Notes: generated by a model not told the origin, from the letters alone. Shown: positions 15,903 through 24,892, numbered from the stretch's first letter. The stretch: 64,000 nt of DNA from DASUPK01 sp963819715 (GCA_963819715.1 CAWFXE010000002.1:496001-560000), one strand, 5' to 3'. Numbers and translations are program-made.

Positions 15903-17126
15903 GTGAGCGCCCGGCGAAGCATCGGCGTCTTCGTCCTCGCCCTGGCGATCACCGGCTGGAACTGCGGCAACGTCGGCCCGGTCGTCGCCCCGCTGACGCA
16001 GGAATTCGACATCGGCCTGGGCGAGGTGGGGCTGCTCTCGGGAGCCTTCTTCTTCGCGGGCTCGGCGGCCGGCAGCCTGATCGGCGCTGAGCTCGCACGG
16101 AGAGTCCGGGTGCTGTGGGGGATCTGGGCGTGCTGCGTCCTCTCGATCGTGGGCAACGTGATCTTCGCCCTCGGCGACAGCGTCGCCATGCTGGCGGCGG
16201 GGCGGGTGTTCGCCGGGCTCGCCTTCGGGCTCGCGGCGGTCTTCGTGCCCACCTACGCGCGGGTGGTGGGCGGCGTCAAGATGGTCGGCCTGTTCGGCGC
16301 GGGTTTGACCCTCGGCGTCGCGGCGGCGCTGCTGTTCGGCAGCATCCTGCAGGGCGCGGGAGTCGACTGGCGCGTCGCCTTCTGGATCACGGCTGCGCTG
16401 TCGGCGCTCTCGCTTCCGATCCTGCCCAACGAGAGGGTGGACGTGCAACGAGCGCCGTCGGAGGGTGAGGGCCTCGTCCGGGAGGCGCTCAGCAACCAGG
16501 CCTGGTGGAGGGTCCAGCTGCTCGGCATCGCGACGCTCAACATCCCGCTCATCGTGGGCGCCTGGCTCGTGCACTTCCTGATCACCTCGGTCGGCCTCTC
16601 CGCGGCAGGCGCCGGAGGGCTCGCGTTCGCACTCTTCGGCATCTCCGCGGTGATGCGAGACATCGCCGGCCGCATGACCGCGGCGGGGGCCTCGCCGCCG
16701 ATGCTCGTGGTGGCCGGCTTGGGGGTCGGAGCCGGCGGGCTCGTATTGCTCGGCCAGAGCGACTCGGCCGGCTGGGCGTTGGCGGCGATCGTCCTGATGG
16801 GAGTCGGGCTCTCGCTGCCCTATCCCCTCTACTACGACGAGGCGGAGCGGGTGCTGCCCGACCGCCCGGTCGGCTCGCTCGGCCTGATGCAGGTCGGCGC
16901 CGGCATCTTCCCGATCCCGGTGATCCCGCTGTTCGGCGCGGCGCTCGCGAGCGGCGACGCCGATCTGGCCTTCGCTTCGCTGGCGGCCTTCGCGGTCCTC
17001 ACCCTGCTTCTCAACGCGCGCCCGCCGGTTCCGCCACGCCAGGCCGCGGAGCCTACGCTCGCCAGCGCTGTCCCTGGCGGATTCGCTCCTGGCCGATCCA
17101 GGCGAAGTCCATCGCCGCCTGGATGA
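15903..17126 (+). CDS. Major facilitator superfamily transporter
   Basis: 407 residues with about 12 membrane segments. The first (TGWNCGNVGPVVAPL) and the loop after helix 2 resemble the CynX/NimT-like MFS branch. The GTG start is preceded by a purine-rich AGAAGGCAAGG. The last 74 bp overlap the 3' end of the convergent TetR gene, so the C-terminal 20 or so residues are Pro/Arg/Ser-rich. Substrate unknown. Confidence 0.85.
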   Translation: MSARRSIGVFVLALAITGWNCGNVGPVVAPLTQEFDIGLGEVGLLSGAFFFAGSAAGSLIGAELARRVRVLWGIWACCVLSIVGNVIFALGDSVAMLAAGRVFAGLAFGLAAVFVPTYARVVGGVKMVGLFGAGLTLGVAAALLFGSILQGAGVDWRVAFWITAALSALSLPILPNERVDVQRAPSEGEGLVREALSNQAWWRVQLLGIATLNIPLIVGAWLVHFLITSVGLSAAGAGGLAFALFGISAVMRDIAGRMTAAGASPPMLVVAGLGVGAGGLVLLGQSDSAGWALAAIVLMGVGLSLPYPLYYDEAERVLPDRPVGSLGLMQVGAGIFPIPVIPLFGAALASGDADLAFASLAAFAVLTLLLNARPPVPPRQAAEPTLASAVPGGFAPGRSRRSPSPPG

Positions 17127-17694
17127 CCTCTTCCTTGGGGACCTTGCGGTGGAGGTCCCACCAGTCGGCCAGCGACTGCATCGCCCCGACCATCTGCTGG
17201 GCGATCATCTCGACCAGCTGCGGCAGCTTCGGGAAGTCGAGGCCCTTGCGCTGCGCCTCCTCGCTCATCAGCTGGACGATCGCGGCGGCGACCTCGTCTC
17301 GCAGCCGGTCCAGCCGGAGTGCCACATCGGGGTCGTCGGCGTTGCGGAACATGATCCGCCAGGCGCCGCGCCGCTCCTCGACGAAGCCGAAGAAGGCCTC
17401 GAGCCCGGCGCGCATCCTCGCCTCGCCGGGCTCCGCTGCGGCGACCGCTCCGCTGATCCGCTCGACCAGCTCGTGGACGTGCATCTCCAGCATCGCGACG
17501 TACAGCTCGCGCTTGGAGGAGAAGTGCTCGTAGAGCAACGCCTTGGAGACGCCGGCGCGCTCGGCGACGGCATCCAGCGACGTCTCGTGGTAGCCGGTAT
17601 CCGCGAACGCGTTACGGGCCGCGTCGAGGATCGCCTCGCGGCGATCGGCGGCGCTCATCCTGGAGCGTGGCTTGGCTTGTGTGACGGGACTCAC
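17053..17694 (-). CDS. TetR family transcriptional regulator
   Basis: 213 residues. N-terminal helix-turn-helix: REAILDAARNAFADTGY...LDAVAERAGVSKALLYEHFSSKRELY (about 18-62); the rest is a helical ligand-binding domain. It is divergent from the R2lox-SCP2 gene, and a 22-bp palindrome lies between them, so it probably represses that gene and itself. The GTG start at 17694 is 5 bp from the palindrome. Confidence 0.9.
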   Translation of the reverse strand: MSPVTQAKPRSRMSAADRREAILDAARNAFADTGYHETSLDAVAERAGVSKALLYEHFSSKRELYVAMLEMHVHELVERISGAVAAAEPGEARMRAGLEAFFGFVEERRGAWRIMFRNADDPDVALRLDRLRDEVAAAIVQLMSEEAQRKGLDFPKLPQLVEMIAQQMVGAMQSLADWWDLHRKVPKEEVIQAAMDFAWIGQERIRQGQRWRA

Positions 17695-17699
17695 GGTAC

Positions 17700-17721
17700 T
17701 AACTGACTAGTCAGTCAGTTA
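17700..17721. promoter_or_regulatory. Candidate TetR operator: 9-bp inverted repeat, 4-bp spacer
   Basis: TAACTGACT (17700-17708), spacer AGTC, AGTCAGTTA (17713-17721). A perfect 12-bp palindrome, CTGACTAGTCAG, is nested at 17703-17714. It sits in the 72-bp divergent region between the TetR gene and R2lox-SCP2, the expected place for an autoregulated operator. Confidence 0.8.
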
Positions 17722-17766
17722 CGATACTTCAGAACGCAGCGGCACACCGAGAGGACGGAGGAAGCA

Positions 17767-19050
17767 ATGTCGGTCGCGCAGCAGGGCATCGCCGGTCAGA
17801 TCACCTACGACGACCTCTACCGCCGCTGGGAGGAGGGCAATTGGAAGGCGACCGAGCTCGACTTCTCGGAGGACCGCGTCGGCTGGAACTCGCTCAACGA
17901 CATTCAGCGCCGCTCCGCCCTCTGGATCTACTCGATGTTCTTCTACGGCGAGGACGCCGTCGCCGACGGCCTCTCCCCCTACATCGAGGCCGCGCCGAAG
18001 GAGGAGCAGAAGTACTTCCTCGCCACCCAGCAGGTCGACGAGGCCCGCCACGCTGTCTTCTTCCACCGCTTCTTCAAGGAGGTGATCGGGGTCGAGGGGA
18101 GCATCGCCGACGCCCTCGACTTCACCACCCCCCAGCTCGGCTGGGGCTACCGGAACGTCTTCGGCCGGCTCGAGCGGATGGTGGAGGAGCTCCAGACCGA
18201 CCGCTCCCTCCCCAAGTTCGCCCAGGCGATCACGCTTTACCACATGGTCATCGAGGCGACGATGGCCCAGCCCGGCCAGCACTTCATCGAGGACTTCTTC
18301 GCCAAGGCCGGGACGATGCCCGGCTTCAGCGCGGGGATGGAGAGGGTCTCGCGTGATGAGCAGCGCCACATCGGCTTCGGTGTCAAGGTTCTCTCCGAGC
18401 TCTTCGCCGAATCGGACGAGTGCAAGGAGGCGGCGGCCGAGCTGCTCCGCGAGGTCCTGCCGTGGGTGACCGGTGTCTTCGTGCCGCCCGGCTGGGACGA
18501 GCGCTACACGACCGAGTACGGGTTCACCCTCGAGCAGATCTACGCGTTCGGGATGAAGTCGGTCGAGATGAAGTGGAAGGCGACCGGCTATCCCCTCTCG
18601 GAGATGCCCGGCGTCTATCCCTTCGACCCCGAGATGCCCCACGAGGAGCGAGCCCAGAACCAGATCAAGCTGCTCCGCGCCGGAGTCCTCGGCGAGCCCA
18701 ACGGCAAACCCCAGGTGAACCCCGAGATCGAGGAGATCCTCTTCGACGTCGTCGCACGGTCGGCTCGAACGGATGCCGTCGACCGCCCGGTGACGATCCA
18801 ATGGAAGTTCGAAGATGCCGAGCCGTACCACGTCCGGATCGACAACGGCTCGACCAGCTCTGCTCCTGGACTTGCGCAGAAGCCGGACATCACCCTGAGA
18901 ACTGACTGGGCCACATGGGTTGACGTGGCGACCAGGGGCCAGGACGCGCGCCGGGCGATGCTGCGGCGCAAGATCAAGCCGCGCGGCTCGCTGCGCCAGC
19001 TGGCGCGGATGCCGAAGATCTTTCCCCCCAGGCCTCAGCCCGTCGAGTAA
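17767..19050 (+). CDS. R2-like ligand-binding oxidase (R2lox) fused to an SCP2 sterol-carrier domain
   Basis: 427 residues. The N-terminal 300 form a ferritin-like R2 fold with six metal ligands in R2lox spacing: Glu62, Glu92/His95 (DEARH), Glu163, Glu198/His201 (DEQRH). Val65 and Tyr158 fall where R2lox forms its Val-Tyr ether crosslink (three after the first Glu, five before the fourth ligand). R2lox binds a Mn/Fe centre and a long-chain fatty acid. Residues about 325-420 look like an SCP2 lipid-binding domain (TIQWKFEDAEPYHVRID, KPDITLRTDWATWVDV). GGAGG precedes the ATG by 5 nt. Likely a lipid-modifying oxidase; the substrate is unknown. Confidence 0.82.
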   Translation: MSVAQQGIAGQITYDDLYRRWEEGNWKATELDFSEDRVGWNSLNDIQRRSALWIYSMFFYGEDAVADGLSPYIEAAPKEEQKYFLATQQVDEARHAVFFHRFFKEVIGVEGSIADALDFTTPQLGWGYRNVFGRLERMVEELQTDRSLPKFAQAITLYHMVIEATMAQPGQHFIEDFFAKAGTMPGFSAGMERVSRDEQRHIGFGVKVLSELFAESDECKEAAAELLREVLPWVTGVFVPPGWDERYTTEYGFTLEQIYAFGMKSVEMKWKATGYPLSEMPGVYPFDPEMPHEERAQNQIKLLRAGVLGEPNGKPQVNPEIEEILFDVVARSARTDAVDRPVTIQWKFEDAEPYHVRIDNGSTSSAPGLAQKPDITLRTDWATWVDVATRGQDARRAMLRRKIKPRGSLRQLARMPKIFPPRPQPVE

Positions 19051-19058
19051 ACGGTCGC

Positions 19059-21179
19059 TCAGCCGGCAACGAAGGTGTGACGGCCGCGCACCTTCTTGAA
19101 CGTCAAGACCCCTCGCCTGCGCTTGGCGCGGATCTTTTTGCCGTCCATCGCGATCTTGCGGGCGTGCCGCGGCAGCGGCAGCTTCACGACTCCCGAGGTC
19201 CCGCGGGGTGCCGCCACCGTCAGCTTGAAGAGGTGGCCCCAGCGGCGCCAGCGAGAGGCGAGCGGCCCGTGCGGCGTCGGCGCCTGGCCCTGTGCGTAGT
19301 GCAGGTCGCCCGGCTGTGGGGCGACGATCCAGTGGCGGTAGCCGGGGGTAGTCGGCCGGATGCCGAGGACGTATCCAGAGAGAGCCGGAACCGGGCCGCC
19401 GCCCCAGCCGTGCGCGAGCGAAATCGTTCCGGACCCGGGCAATCCGTTGAGCTGCATGCTCTCCCAGATCGTGCCCGGGCCCGCGACGAGCATCTGCCCC
19501 CAGGTTCGGCGGATCAGGTTCAGCGCGGAGTTCGTGTCTCCGACCGATAGGCGCGCCAGGAGCTCGGTCGACGAGATGAACGGCGAAATGTACCTGCCCA
19601 TGTAGGGGTCGTCGTCGAACTCGCCGTTTGCAACCCCGAACGGCGTCATCAGTCGCGCGTCGATGAAGTGAAGGGCATCCAGTGACTGGTTTGGGGCAGT
19701 GATGCCCCCCAGGACAGCTTCGACCTGGGCGTCCTGCGTGTGATTCGCGTGCGGGTCGTCGGTGTTGCCGATGAAGGCTCCGAGCTGCGGACGCCAGAGG
19801 CGCGCGAGCATCGCGCTGCGCAACGCCCCGGCCTGGGACAGATAGGCGTTCGCTGCGCGCCGGCCCATCCCCACTCTGCGCTCGAGCATTGCCCCCGCCA
19901 GCAGCGCCCGGAACAGCGAGGCGTTGGTGTAGGCGTCGATGCCCCCGGCCGTGTCGAGCGGGTGCCAGTTGTAGGTCAGCTTCTGCGAAGGCGTCCGGTA
20001 GAGACCGCCATCGAGGTTCGCCAGGAAATAGGCGAGCCCCCGCCGGACCACGGGCATCATCAGGTGCGCGAACCGCCGGTTGCCGGTGAACATATAGTAG
20101 TCGCGGAGGGCGATGACCCAGGCGGCGGTGTACTGCGGGAGCCGCAGAGCCCCCAGGTCGGGCGCAGGCTGCGCGCCGGCTGGGAACTGGGACGCACTGG
20201 CGACGGGCGGCGGCGGGTCGTTCGGGCACTGCACCGCGATCTGCGTAGTTGGTGAGAGCTGGCCGTCGTCGTACTGGAGGCAGCTGAACGCCTGCAGCGA
20301 CGCCCGAAGCACGCCGGGCGCGGACCGCAACGAGTAGTTGCCCGCCAGATCCTCGAGGCCCAGGTCGCCCGCCCAGATCGAGCGATCCCGCTTCGCGCCG
20401 TCCGTGACCACCGTTCGGCTGAGCGCGCCGGGACGCAGGTCCCGGAACGAGTCCATGGCAAACGTGTAGGCGGCCGCGTACCAGACGCGGTTGAGCGTCT
20501 GGTCGCTCGAGAGGAAGTAGCCGGCGTAGCCGCCCGCACCGGGATGGAGGTGCTCGGTGCGAACGCGGACGTAGTCGATCGAGGCGGTACCCGGCCCATC
20601 GAGTTGGACGGCGATGTAGCGCTGGGCCCCGCGTATGCCGGGCGAGCGGAACTGGGCCGGCCCTGTGGTCTGAAACACGTCGGTCCGGCCATCCGGGTCG
20701 TCGGAGACGCCGTATGAGAATCCCATCCCCAGGACGTCGTCTAAGCGCGTGTCCCCGTGCGGCAGCATGTACTTGAGAGTCTCGGAATACCCAAGCCTGA
20801 TCGGCGTTCCGCTGGAGGACCTGATGCCGATCTCCACGTAGCCGCCGACGTTCGCCCCAAGGTCGAGCAGCAGGGTGGGCATGCCAACCTCCTTCGAGGT
20901 GAGGCCGGTCGAGACGATCGTCGCGGCGGCACCTCCCGGCTCCTTCAATCCCTGCGTGTTCTGGACGTTCGCCGCCGTGCCGTTCACGAGGAAGACGGCC
21001 TTCGGATAGACGACCTCGCCTGGATCGATCACGTCCTGCCGCCAGGCGGAGCTTTCAGGAATCGGGGTCTTCGACTGGCGGACCGCGGAGGCATCCGCCT
21101 GCGGGGCCGCAACAGCAGCCACGACGAACACGGACGCGAGCACGGCCCCCAGGCCTCTCCTTCTCCCCGGGCGGACCAC
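19059..21179 (-). CDS. Secreted GH78 alpha-L-rhamnosidase-like glycosidase
   Basis: 706 residues with a signal peptide (about 8-30). An N-terminal beta-sandwich is followed by an (alpha/alpha)6 barrel with DGAKRDRSIWAGDLG near 262-276 (compare the GH78 D-x-x-K-R-E-R-x-x-W-x-G-D motif), GTIWESM, AHGWGGGPVPALSGYVLGI and a C-terminal beta domain ending in basic residues. It is probably an exported enzyme acting on rhamnosylated or related glycans. Some catalytic-site residues differ from the consensus, so the specificity is uncertain. GTG start. Confidence 0.78.
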   Translation of the reverse strand: MVRPGRRRGLGAVLASVFVVAAVAAPQADASAVRQSKTPIPESSAWRQDVIDPGEVVYPKAVFLVNGTAANVQNTQGLKEPGGAAATIVSTGLTSKEVGMPTLLLDLGANVGGYVEIGIRSSSGTPIRLGYSETLKYMLPHGDTRLDDVLGMGFSYGVSDDPDGRTDVFQTTGPAQFRSPGIRGAQRYIAVQLDGPGTASIDYVRVRTEHLHPGAGGYAGYFLSSDQTLNRVWYAAAYTFAMDSFRDLRPGALSRTVVTDGAKRDRSIWAGDLGLEDLAGNYSLRSAPGVLRASLQAFSCLQYDDGQLSPTTQIAVQCPNDPPPPVASASQFPAGAQPAPDLGALRLPQYTAAWVIALRDYYMFTGNRRFAHLMMPVVRRGLAYFLANLDGGLYRTPSQKLTYNWHPLDTAGGIDAYTNASLFRALLAGAMLERRVGMGRRAANAYLSQAGALRSAMLARLWRPQLGAFIGNTDDPHANHTQDAQVEAVLGGITAPNQSLDALHFIDARLMTPFGVANGEFDDDPYMGRYISPFISSTELLARLSVGDTNSALNLIRRTWGQMLVAGPGTIWESMQLNGLPGSGTISLAHGWGGGPVPALSGYVLGIRPTTPGYRHWIVAPQPGDLHYAQGQAPTPHGPLASRWRRWGHLFKLTVAAPRGTSGVVKLPLPRHARKIAMDGKKIRAKRRRGVLTFKKVRGRHTFVAG

Positions 21180-21202
21180 AGGCGGGCCACCGTATCAGCG
21201 CG

Positions 21203-21682
21203 CTACTCGCCCAACAATCGTCTTTTTTGTGCCTCGAACTCCGCGTCCGTGATCTGGCCGGCATCGCGCTGCCGGTCGAGGTGGGCGACCTGGTCGAGCG
21301 GATCCTGCTGCGGCGGGGAGATTCCGCCGCCGAAACCGCCGGCGTTCGGGACCGGCATCATCTTGCCGAGGATGCCGGTGATCTTCTCCTGCAGGCCCGG
21401 CACACTCGAGGCGTCGATCGTCTGTCCCTTCTTGTCGGGATCGATGCCGGACTCCCGAAGTGCCTCTTCGATCTCCTCACGAGCTCCGGTTCCTCGCAGG
21501 TCGAGCGTCTGGCTCGAGGGCTCAACCGGAGCTTGTCCCGGCTTGGTCCAGCCGGCCTCGCCCATCGAGACGCTCTGGGAGTCCGGCAGCGCCGAGCCCT
21601 GCACGACGGCATCGAACTCGGGCGTCCCGGGCTCTGGGATCGCCCTCTCGTCTTTCTTCCTGAGGAAGCTAAACAGTCCCAT
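21203..21682 (-). CDS. SHOCT-domain protein, 159 aa
   Basis: The first residues, MGLFSFLRKKDERA, are followed by an acidic, Gly/Pro-rich region and a C-terminal SHOCT motif (DQVAHLDRQRDAGQITDAEFEAQK split by a turn, about 130-158). SHOCT motifs usually sit at the ends of oligomerising or membrane-associated proteins. No catalytic motif is visible. A TAAAGT box lies 6 nt before the ATG. Confidence 0.75.
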   Translation of the reverse strand: MGLFSFLRKKDERAIPEPGTPEFDAVVQGSALPDSQSVSMGEAGWTKPGQAPVEPSSQTLDLRGTGAREEIEEALRESGIDPDKKGQTIDASSVPGLQEKITGILGKMMPVPNAGGFGGGISPPQQDPLDQVAHLDRQRDAGQITDAEFEAQKRRLLGE

Positions 21683-21688
21683 GGGCCG

Positions 21689-21694
21689 ACTTTA
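21689..21694 (-). promoter_or_regulatory. Candidate -10 box TAAAGT for the SHOCT protein
   Basis: It ends 6 nt before the ATG at 21682, predicting a leaderless transcript. Confidence 0.5.
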
Positions 21695-21769
21695 CCCCTA
21701 GGCGGTCGATCCCAATTCCCATGCGCCCGATGGTGTGTCTGGCCAAGCAGCTCAAGGACGCAGGGCGAA

Positions 21770-21790
21770 GCCCTTGGTGGTGCCAAGGGC
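21770..21790. terminator. Perfect 8-bp hairpin, possible terminator
   Basis: GCCCTTGG (21770-21777), loop of 5, CCAAGGGC (21783-21790). It lies in the 177-bp gap after the hotdog gene. There is no U-tract, so a terminator role is only possible. Confidence 0.3.
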
Positions 21791-21859
21791 GAGCCCGAGG
21801 ACGCCGAGATGCGAAGCGCCAGGCACATCAGCGGGTGTGGGAGGATTGGGAGCGGCCGT

Positions 21860-22961
21860 CTAGGCGCCTGGGTCGTCCTCGGGATCCGCGGAGCCGGAAC
21901 CAAGCTCGACTCCGATCAGGTTCGCCGGCCTACCTGGCAGGTACATGGACGAGCCGGTGGCCAGCGCGACCTGCTTGCCCTCGGCGTTGGTGATCTCGAC
22001 GGCCGCGATCACCAGGGTCCGGCCCCGGTGGAGGATCCGGGCGCGGGCCGTCAGGTCGCTCGCCGTCCGGGAAGACCGGCCGCAGGTAGTTGACCTTGAA
22101 GTCGAGCGGCGCCACCGCCGTGTCCGGGGCGGCGGTGCTGAAGGCGGCCGAGGTAATCGCGCTCTCGGCGAGCATCGCGGTGAATCCCCCCTGAATGGTC
22201 CCGGCCGAGGTCGAGAGCCACTTGCTGCAGGGCAGGATGACGACCGCCTCGCCCTCGGCGGCCTCGACCGCGCGCAGGCCGGTGAGATGGAAGATCGGGG
22301 GCCGGGGCAGCTCGCCGTCGATCAGCGCGCGAAGGATCTCAAAGCCGCCGCGGCCCTCGAACACCTCCTGCGACAGGACCTCGCCCTCGATCTCCTGGCG
22401 CAGGGGATCCTCGGACGACGCGCCCGGCGGATCGTTTTCGTGAGGCGGAGCGTCGACGTCGGGTGGATCGGGGATGGGGTCGACGGGCGGAAAGACCGTG
22501 CAGCGCGTGGTCCCGTGCGAGACCAGCTGGTCATCGGCGTCGAACAGGAAGGCCTCCGAGATCCCCATCGAGCGGCCCCGGTGGATCAACTGGCCTGAGC
22601 CCGTGACCGCCGTTCCCTCCTTGGGCACCACCGGCCGCAGGAACGACATGGAGAGCTCGGCCGTGGTCATCCCCTGCCCGGCTCCGACGTCGGAATGGAC
22701 GACGGAGCCGAGCGCCGCGTCGCCGATCACCGCCAGCATCCCCGCGGAGATCAGGCCAGACGAGTTGGCGAACCAGGGCGATGCGGGCATCGAGAAGGTC
22801 GAATGGCCCCGCGAGCCCTCGGTCATCTCGAGCTCGGTCAGGTATCCCATCGGCGAGTAGGGGATCAGCCCCCTCCGCCCGGCGCCCATCCGGTCGATGC
22901 CGGGCAGGCCCAGAAAGGAGCGGTCGGGATAGCCGCCCTTGGCGGGCTCTTCCCAGATCAC
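21860..22961 (-). CDS. Double-hotdog thioesterase-like protein, frameshifted near the C-terminus
   Basis: Two PaaI/4HBT-type hotdog units: first about 60-165 (NSSGLISAGMLAVIGDAALGS), second about 235-330 (TIQGGFTAMLAESAITSAAFS). After DFKVNYLRPVFPDG the frame turns into Arg/Pro-rich nonsense and stops at 21930. In the neighbouring frame the expected ending continues from SDLTARARILHRGRTL through VEITNAEGKQVALATG to a TAG at 21860. This is a clear one-base shift near 22055-22070. The GTG start overlaps the TetR stop (GTGA), so the two are cotranscribed. Confidence 0.78.
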
Positions 22962-23560
22962 CCAGCGAGCAGGTGGCGGGCCGCCTGGGTCCCGGCGGCG
23001 ATCACATCGGCGTGATCGCGCTCGGGATCGGAGAGCAGCTGCAGCGCGATGCCGTCGGCGAGCGCGAAGAGGAGCGCGACAACGGCATCGATCTCGAAGC
23101 TGGGCGAGATGACGCCCTCGGCCTGCTTGGCGCGAAGAATCTCCGCGACGTGGTCGCGGGTGCGGTTGAACAGCTCCCCCACCTCGCGCTGGATCTCGGG
23201 GTTGCGGCGGCCGGCGGTGAACAGATCGAAGAGGAGGACCCAGAAGCCCGGATCGTTCTGAATCGAGTCCTCGAGATCGGAGACGAGGATCTCGAGTAGC
23301 TCGTCGGCCGAGCCGGCGTTGCCGAGGGGCTCGTCCATGCGGGCGATCCGGTGCTCGGTATCGCGCCGGACGACCTCCACCAGGAGTGCCTCCTTCGTGC
23401 CGAAGTAGTAGTGGAGCAGGCCGCGGCTGACCCCGGCCTCGCGAGCGACGTGCTCGAACGTCGAGCCGGAGATGCCACGGCGGGCGACGCTCGATCGCAT
23501 CGCCTCGACGATCCGCTGGGCCTTCTCCCCGCTCAGCTCCCTTGTCTTGGTCGCCTCCAA
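22958..23560 (-). CDS. TetR family transcriptional regulator
   Basis: 200 residues with helix-turn-helix at about 16-58 (MRSSVARRGISGSTFEHVAREAGVSRGLLHYYFGTKEALL) and a long helical effector domain. It is translationally coupled to the hotdog protein, which is likely under its control. The TTG start follows a TAGAGT box. Confidence 0.88.
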   Translation of the reverse strand: MEATKTRELSGEKAQRIVEAMRSSVARRGISGSTFEHVAREAGVSRGLLHYYFGTKEALLVEVVRRDTEHRIARMDEPLGNAGSADELLEILVSDLEDSIQNDPGFWVLLFDLFTAGRRNPEIQREVGELFNRTRDHVAEILRAKQAEGVISPSFEIDAVVALLFALADGIALQLLSDPERDHADVIAAGTQAARHLLAG

Positions 23561-23568
23561 GGACCGGA

Positions 23569-23574
23569 ACTCTA
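23569..23574 (-). promoter_or_regulatory. Candidate -10 box TAGAGT for the TetR-hotdog operon
   Basis: It is 8 nt upstream of the TTG at 23560. Confidence 0.4.
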
Positions 23575-23614
23575 GGACTTTGGCTGGCTGGACAGCCTGC
23601 TCAGCCGCGAGGGC

Positions 23615-24316
23615 CTATTTGAGCTTGACCGGCGGGTTGTGGCCGGGGATGACCATGGCGGGATCCAGGTCGCGGATCCGCTTCCACTGATGGAGCAGCT
23701 CCTCACGCTCGGGCCCGAAGTCCTCGGGCAGGTCCATCCGCTCGAAGTACTCCGGGAGCGGCCCGACGCAATCGGAGGCGATCACGACCAGGCCGTCGTC
23801 GGTGTCGACCAGCAGCGAGATCAGGCCGTCGCAGTGCCCGGGCGTGAGCATCCAGCGCAGGCCCGGCTCGATCTCCCCCTCCTCGCCTTCGAGGATCTCG
23901 AGGTTCGCCATCTCCATCACGCCGGAGACGAGCTGAGCGTAGGGAGCCTCCGTCTCGATCTTGTGGACGTAGGTGCGCCGCATCGGCCAGCCGGCGAGAC
24001 CCTCGGCGTGGTCGAAGTGGAGGTGGGTGAGGATCACGTCCTTGACCTCGTTGGGGTCGACGCCCAGCTCGGTCATCGCCCCGATCACGGGCGCTCCCTG
24101 CATGATCAGGCCGGGGTCGACCAGGTAGTCGCGCTCGCCTCGGATCAACAGGGTGTTGGGGAAGGCCACCATGCCAGTCGCCCGCCCTCCTTCTTGGAGG
24201 GCCTTGTACCGCTCGAAGCCCGCGGCGGAGCTGTCGATCGTCGCCGCCTCGGCCTCGCCGTTCGAGACGGCGAAGACGTAGCGCTGGGCCGGAACGAGTA
24301 TGTGGACGCTGGCCAT
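23615..24316 (-). CDS. MBL-fold metallohydrolase, lactonase-like
   Basis: 233 residues with the metallo-beta-lactamase signature THLHFDHAEG near 97-106, a downstream His in TPGHCDG, an Asp in IASDCVG and a final His in IPGHNPP. The layout resembles N-acyl-homoserine-lactone lactonases of the AttM/AiiA type, but lactone specificity is not proven. It is transcribed alone; TAGTCT lies 8 nt before its ATG. Confidence 0.83.
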   Translation of the reverse strand: MASVHILVPAQRYVFAVSNGEAEAATIDSSAAGFERYKALQEGGRATGMVAFPNTLLIRGERDYLVDPGLIMQGAPVIGAMTELGVDPNEVKDVILTHLHFDHAEGLAGWPMRRTYVHKIETEAPYAQLVSGVMEMANLEILEGEEGEIEPGLRWMLTPGHCDGLISLLVDTDDGLVVIASDCVGPLPEYFERMDLPEDFGPEREELLHQWKRIRDLDPAMVIPGHNPPVKLK

Positions 24317-24324
24317 CTACGCGC

Positions 24325-24330
24325 AGACTA
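24325..24330 (-). promoter_or_regulatory. Candidate -10 box TAGTCT for the MBL hydrolase
   Basis: It is 8 nt upstream of the ATG at 24316. Confidence 0.4.
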
Positions 24331-24390
24331 TTCGCCAGCGCGCTCGCATCAGCTCCGCGAGATTGGAACCGGGATCGACCACCGAACGAA

Positions 24391-24419
24391 CGAGGGCGCC
24401 CAGTCAATGGACGCCCTCG
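24391..24419. terminator. 8-bp inverted repeat downstream of the 24443 gene
   Basis: CGAGGGCG (24391-24398) pairs with CGCCCTCG (24412-24419) over a 13-nt loop. It follows the stop of the minus-strand gene at 24443, a reasonable terminator position, though no T-tract follows. Confidence 0.35.
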
Positions 24420-24442
24420 AGGAAAACCGGTGATGCGGCTGG

Positions 24443-24892
24443 TCAGGCGCTGGGGACGGTCTCCGTGTCCGGAGCCGGGGTGGTGGTCGAGGTGTACTCG
24501 AACTCCTCCTCCGCGCCGAACAGCTTGTCGAGGACGAGCTTGCGCGCGTCCTCGCTCAGGATGAGAACCAGGGCCGCACCGAGGATGCCCACGAGCAGGG
24601 CCTTTCCAAGCCCGAACCGGCGGCGGGTGCTCCGTCCGCGCAGCTGCTGTGAAGCATCCCGAAGCGACTCTGCCGCCGTCCGCAGATCACGCTGAACCTT
24701 CTTGTCGTCCATCAGGGCCTTGGCGGGCCCCTTCCCATTCGACATCCGGGCGTACGCGCCCTTGGCCGCCTCGAAGGCGACTCGGATGTTCTCGCGCAGC
24801 TCCTCATCCTCGATGAGGCGCCGCACGTATGGATTGGACGCGACCGACCGGGCTGCATCTCCGGCTTTTGCGCTTCTGCTTTGTGCCCCCAT
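24443..24892 (-). CDS. Single-pass membrane protein of unknown function
   Basis: 149 residues from the ATG at 24892, which has GAGGAGA 6 nt upstream. The cytoplasmic N terminus is charged and helical (NPYVRRLIEDEELRENIRVAFEAAK), then comes a basic stretch (RGRSTRRRFGLGK), one membrane segment about 104-120 (LLVGILGAALVLILS) and a short acidic/Thr-rich end. I do not recognise a named family. Confidence 0.7.
   Translation of the reverse strand: MGAQSRSAKAGDAARSVASNPYVRRLIEDEELRENIRVAFEAAKGAYARMSNGKGPAKALMDDKKVQRDLRTAAESLRDASQQLRGRSTRRRFGLGKALLVGILGAALVLILSEDARKLVLDKLFGAEEEFEYTSTTTPAPDTETVPSA

Noticed and set aside
17719..20229. 836-codon minus-strand frame across R2lox-SCP2 and GH78
   Set aside because: It is a stop-free shadow typical of GC-rich DNA; both underlying genes have clear motifs in other frames.
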